A DNA stretch of 7,976 nucleotides from Oscillospiraceae bacterium (GTDB taxonomy: Bacteria; Bacillota_A; Clostridia; Oscillospirales; Oscillospiraceae), in NCBI GenBank assembly GCA_021771675.1, contig JAETOP010000138.1, positions 1-7,976 on the forward strand. Reading direction: 5' to 3'. The position numbers and the translations under genes are program-made. Below are positions 7,141-7,976 of the stretch, one piece after another. The notes beneath the pieces are model-generated. The model did no database searches. It saw only the letters and a list, made by a program, of their open reading frames with translations, and was not told the DNA's origin. Position 1 is the stretch's first letter; every line of letters begins with the position of its first letter.

Positions 7141-7169
7141 ATAATACCCGAAATATGAACCCATGTCAA
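7141..7169 (-). promoter_or_regulatory. Near-consensus sigma-70/SigA promoter of the amidohydrolase operon
   Basis: On the minus strand, TTGACA (7164-7169), a 17-bp spacer and TATTAT (7141-7146). The -35 is exact and the -10 differs from TATAAT at one position. Transcription should start near 7134, leaving a leader of about 108 nt before the GTG at 7026. Confidence 0.85.
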
Positions 7170-7264
7170 GTTTTTATGATAATGGGGCCGAATTTGGTGC
7201 CGCTTGCGAAAAAGTCATGAATGAGTCCCCGGTTGATGTGAGCTTGGTCGGCAAACCTTTCCTC
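7170..7264. other. Spacer between operon promoter and IS remnant
   Basis: No recognised gene. On the minus strand one frame from 7267 to 7167 stays open for 32 codons (INRGLIHDFFASGTKFG within it) and continues in the frame of the IS remnant past its stop. I cannot assign it to a family. Confidence 0.3.
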
Positions 7265-7467
7265 ATTTCAACTCGAGGACTTTTTCTCGTTTACTTTTTT
7301 CAGCGCTATAAGCTCTTTTAGCCCCCGGCAGAGCCGGGGGCCTTTGGTACTGCCAAAGAGCGAATCTCGATTTTTGGATCGGTGCCCAACTCTCCTTTGG
7401 CAAGACAGGCAGCAATAACATCGCGGTGAACATCCAGCCCCATCGCGCAGGTCAATATGTTTTGCAT
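7265..7467 (-). pseudogene. N-terminal remnant of an IS110-family transposase
   Basis: From an ATG at 7467, with GGGGAGGG 5 nt upstream, the frame reads MQNILTCAMGLDVHRDVIAA followed by CLAKGELGTDPKIEIRSLAV. This matches the N-terminus of IS110 transposases, where GLDVH supplies the first aspartate of the DEDD nuclease centre. The frame is then broken at 7321-7341 by a GC-rich palindrome. In another frame the sequence continues RGLKELIALKK, as expected of the same family, before losing similarity near 7285. Normal transposases of this family are about 300-430 aa, so over 80% is missing. The element cannot move on its own. The family call rests on motif recognition only. Confidence 0.6.
7321..7341. 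repeat. GC-rich perfect palindrome interrupting the IS remnant
   Basis: GCCCCCGGC-AGA-GCCGGGGGC, a perfect 9-bp stem with a 3-nt loop. Removing 17 nt here restores one transposase reading frame across the site (PK followed by GLKEL), so it looks like an insertion. Neither strand has a good U-run after it (CTTTGG on the plus strand), so it is a poor terminator. Confidence 0.6.
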
Positions 7468-7797
7468 CAAATCCCTCCCCGAAATATGCAGGCCGGGAAT
7501 TGCCCGGGTGGGTATCCGAACTTTGCTGCTCGTGCCCTTCACTTGCGTGATGCAACATACTACCGCTCTCTTGGGCAATTTATCCACGTCGAACAAACGG
7601 GGTGAAAGTCCATATTCGCCGGGCGGTCACTCATCCCACCCGTAATCAACCGGAAGTAAAAGGGACTAAAACAGACAGCAGTTCCCGCACTATCGGCCTG
7701 TCTTCTCTGGCTCTTCCTTACAATCATACAACGGGAAAATTTCTGTTCGGCGGTGATAAGCCTTTAAGAACCTGTATTCATAACCGGGGAATGCCGG
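7468..7797. other. Region upstream of the IS110 start, no gene; possible remains of its non-coding end
   Basis: I see no supported coding region. On the minus strand this is the side upstream of the transposase start. Some IS110 elements carry their target-guiding (bridge/seek) RNA there, and others carry it downstream. Local features are a 5-bp CCGGG/CCCGG hairpin at 7493-7507 and scattered GC-rich blocks around 7600-7650. I cannot fold it reliably or find the element's boundary. Confidence 0.3.
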
Positions 7798-7963
7798 ATG
7801 GACGAGGATTTTTCTCGTCAGACAAGGAGATTTTCCGCAGCCATACTGATGTATGGCTGCGGAAAGCGACGCCGTATGGCGATCGGGGCCCCCGCGAAAA
7901 CGGAGTTTTCGTGGGGAGAGGAGGAAGGAATGGAGCGGGCGTAGGCCCCGCCTAATGGCGGGG
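7798..7963 (+). repeat. Dense array of five perfect or near-perfect hairpins, with an embedded 48-codon frame
   Basis: Five consecutive hairpins: GACGAG/CTCGTC (7801-7819), a perfect 15-bp stem with TGAT loop (7832-7865), CGCC/GGCG (7870-7881), a 12-bp stem with one G-T pair (7890-7916) and CCCCGCC/GGCGGGG with TAAT loop (7946-7963). None has a terminator U-run. A plus-strand frame from ATG 7798 to TAG 7944 would encode MDEDFSRQTRRFSAAILMYG and 28 more residues, but it has no convincing ribosome site. The palindromes explain the sequence better than a protein does. This could be a structured RNA, a palindromic intergenic repeat or the end of a mobile element. I have an unverified impression of similar strings in other gut Clostridia. 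Confidence 0.55.
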
Positions 7964-7976
7964 ACGGAGCAGAGCG

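Noticed and set aside
4582..7158. Two plus-strand frames of over 400 codons opposite paralogues 2 and 3
   Set aside because: Both are shadows of the M20D genes; similar shadows occur at the same place opposite all three paralogues.
7590..7680. GGGGTGAAAGTCC and neighbouring sequence, suggestive of a group II intron fragment
   Set aside because: No domain V hairpin, no reverse-transcriptase reading frame and no intron boundary could be found; the short match is not enough.
7602..7955. Plus-strand frame of 117 codons across the right flank
   Set aside because: No ribosome site and no recognisable product. Its second half is the hairpin array read in another frame.
7955..7976. ATG at the window edge (TAATG context) as a new plus-strand gene start
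   Set aside because: Only 22 nt remain, there is no ribosome site at proper spacing, and it lies inside the last hairpin of the array.
1..7976. CRISPR array, tRNA or rRNA genes
   Set aside because: No regularly spaced repeats, cloverleaf-like sequences or rRNA signatures were seen on either strand.

Overview
The window looks like a chromosomal segment of a GC-rich anaerobic Bacillota, most likely a gut Clostridia of the Oscillospiraceae type. This is inferred from strong AGGAGG-like ribosome sites, the protein families present, a Firmicutes-style IS110 remnant and GC-rich hairpin terminators. Nothing in the sequence fixes the species. All five intact genes lie on the minus strand, so the locus reads from right to left.

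Right flank (about 7170-7976): no intact gene. It holds a palindrome-dense stretch at the far right (7801-7963), a region with no recognisable gene (about 7468-7800), and a decayed N-terminal piece of an IS110-family transposase (about 7265-7467) interrupted by a short GC-rich palindrome.

Core operon (7169 down to 3224): a near-consensus promoter (TTGACA, 17 bp, TATTAT) is followed by two adjacent perfect dyads in the leader, which could be an operator. Then come an M20D amidohydrolase (5839-7026), a second M20D amidohydrolase (4597-5763) and a polytopic membrane protein that is probably a permease (3277-4488). A 15-bp perfect hairpin terminator (3224-3256) closes the unit. The likely job is uptake of a small N-acylated amino acid or amide-type compound and its hydrolysis in the cytoplasm.

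Left part: a third M20D amidohydrolase (1868-3052) has its own ribosome site but sits beyond the terminator. It is followed by about 270 bp without a recognisable gene, an intrinsic terminator (1565-1592), and a truncated, frameshifted GNAT acetyltransferase remnant (1221-1555). Last is a complete carbamate kinase gene (1-945) with its own extended -10 promoter. Carbamate kinase makes ATP from carbamoyl phosphate, so the locus as a whole suggests amino-acid or N-compound catabolism. No transcarbamoylase is visible to supply the carbamoyl phosphate.

The best candidates for something undescribed are the hairpin array at the right end, the double-dyad leader of the operon, and the pairing of three amidohydrolases with a permease whose family I cannot name.
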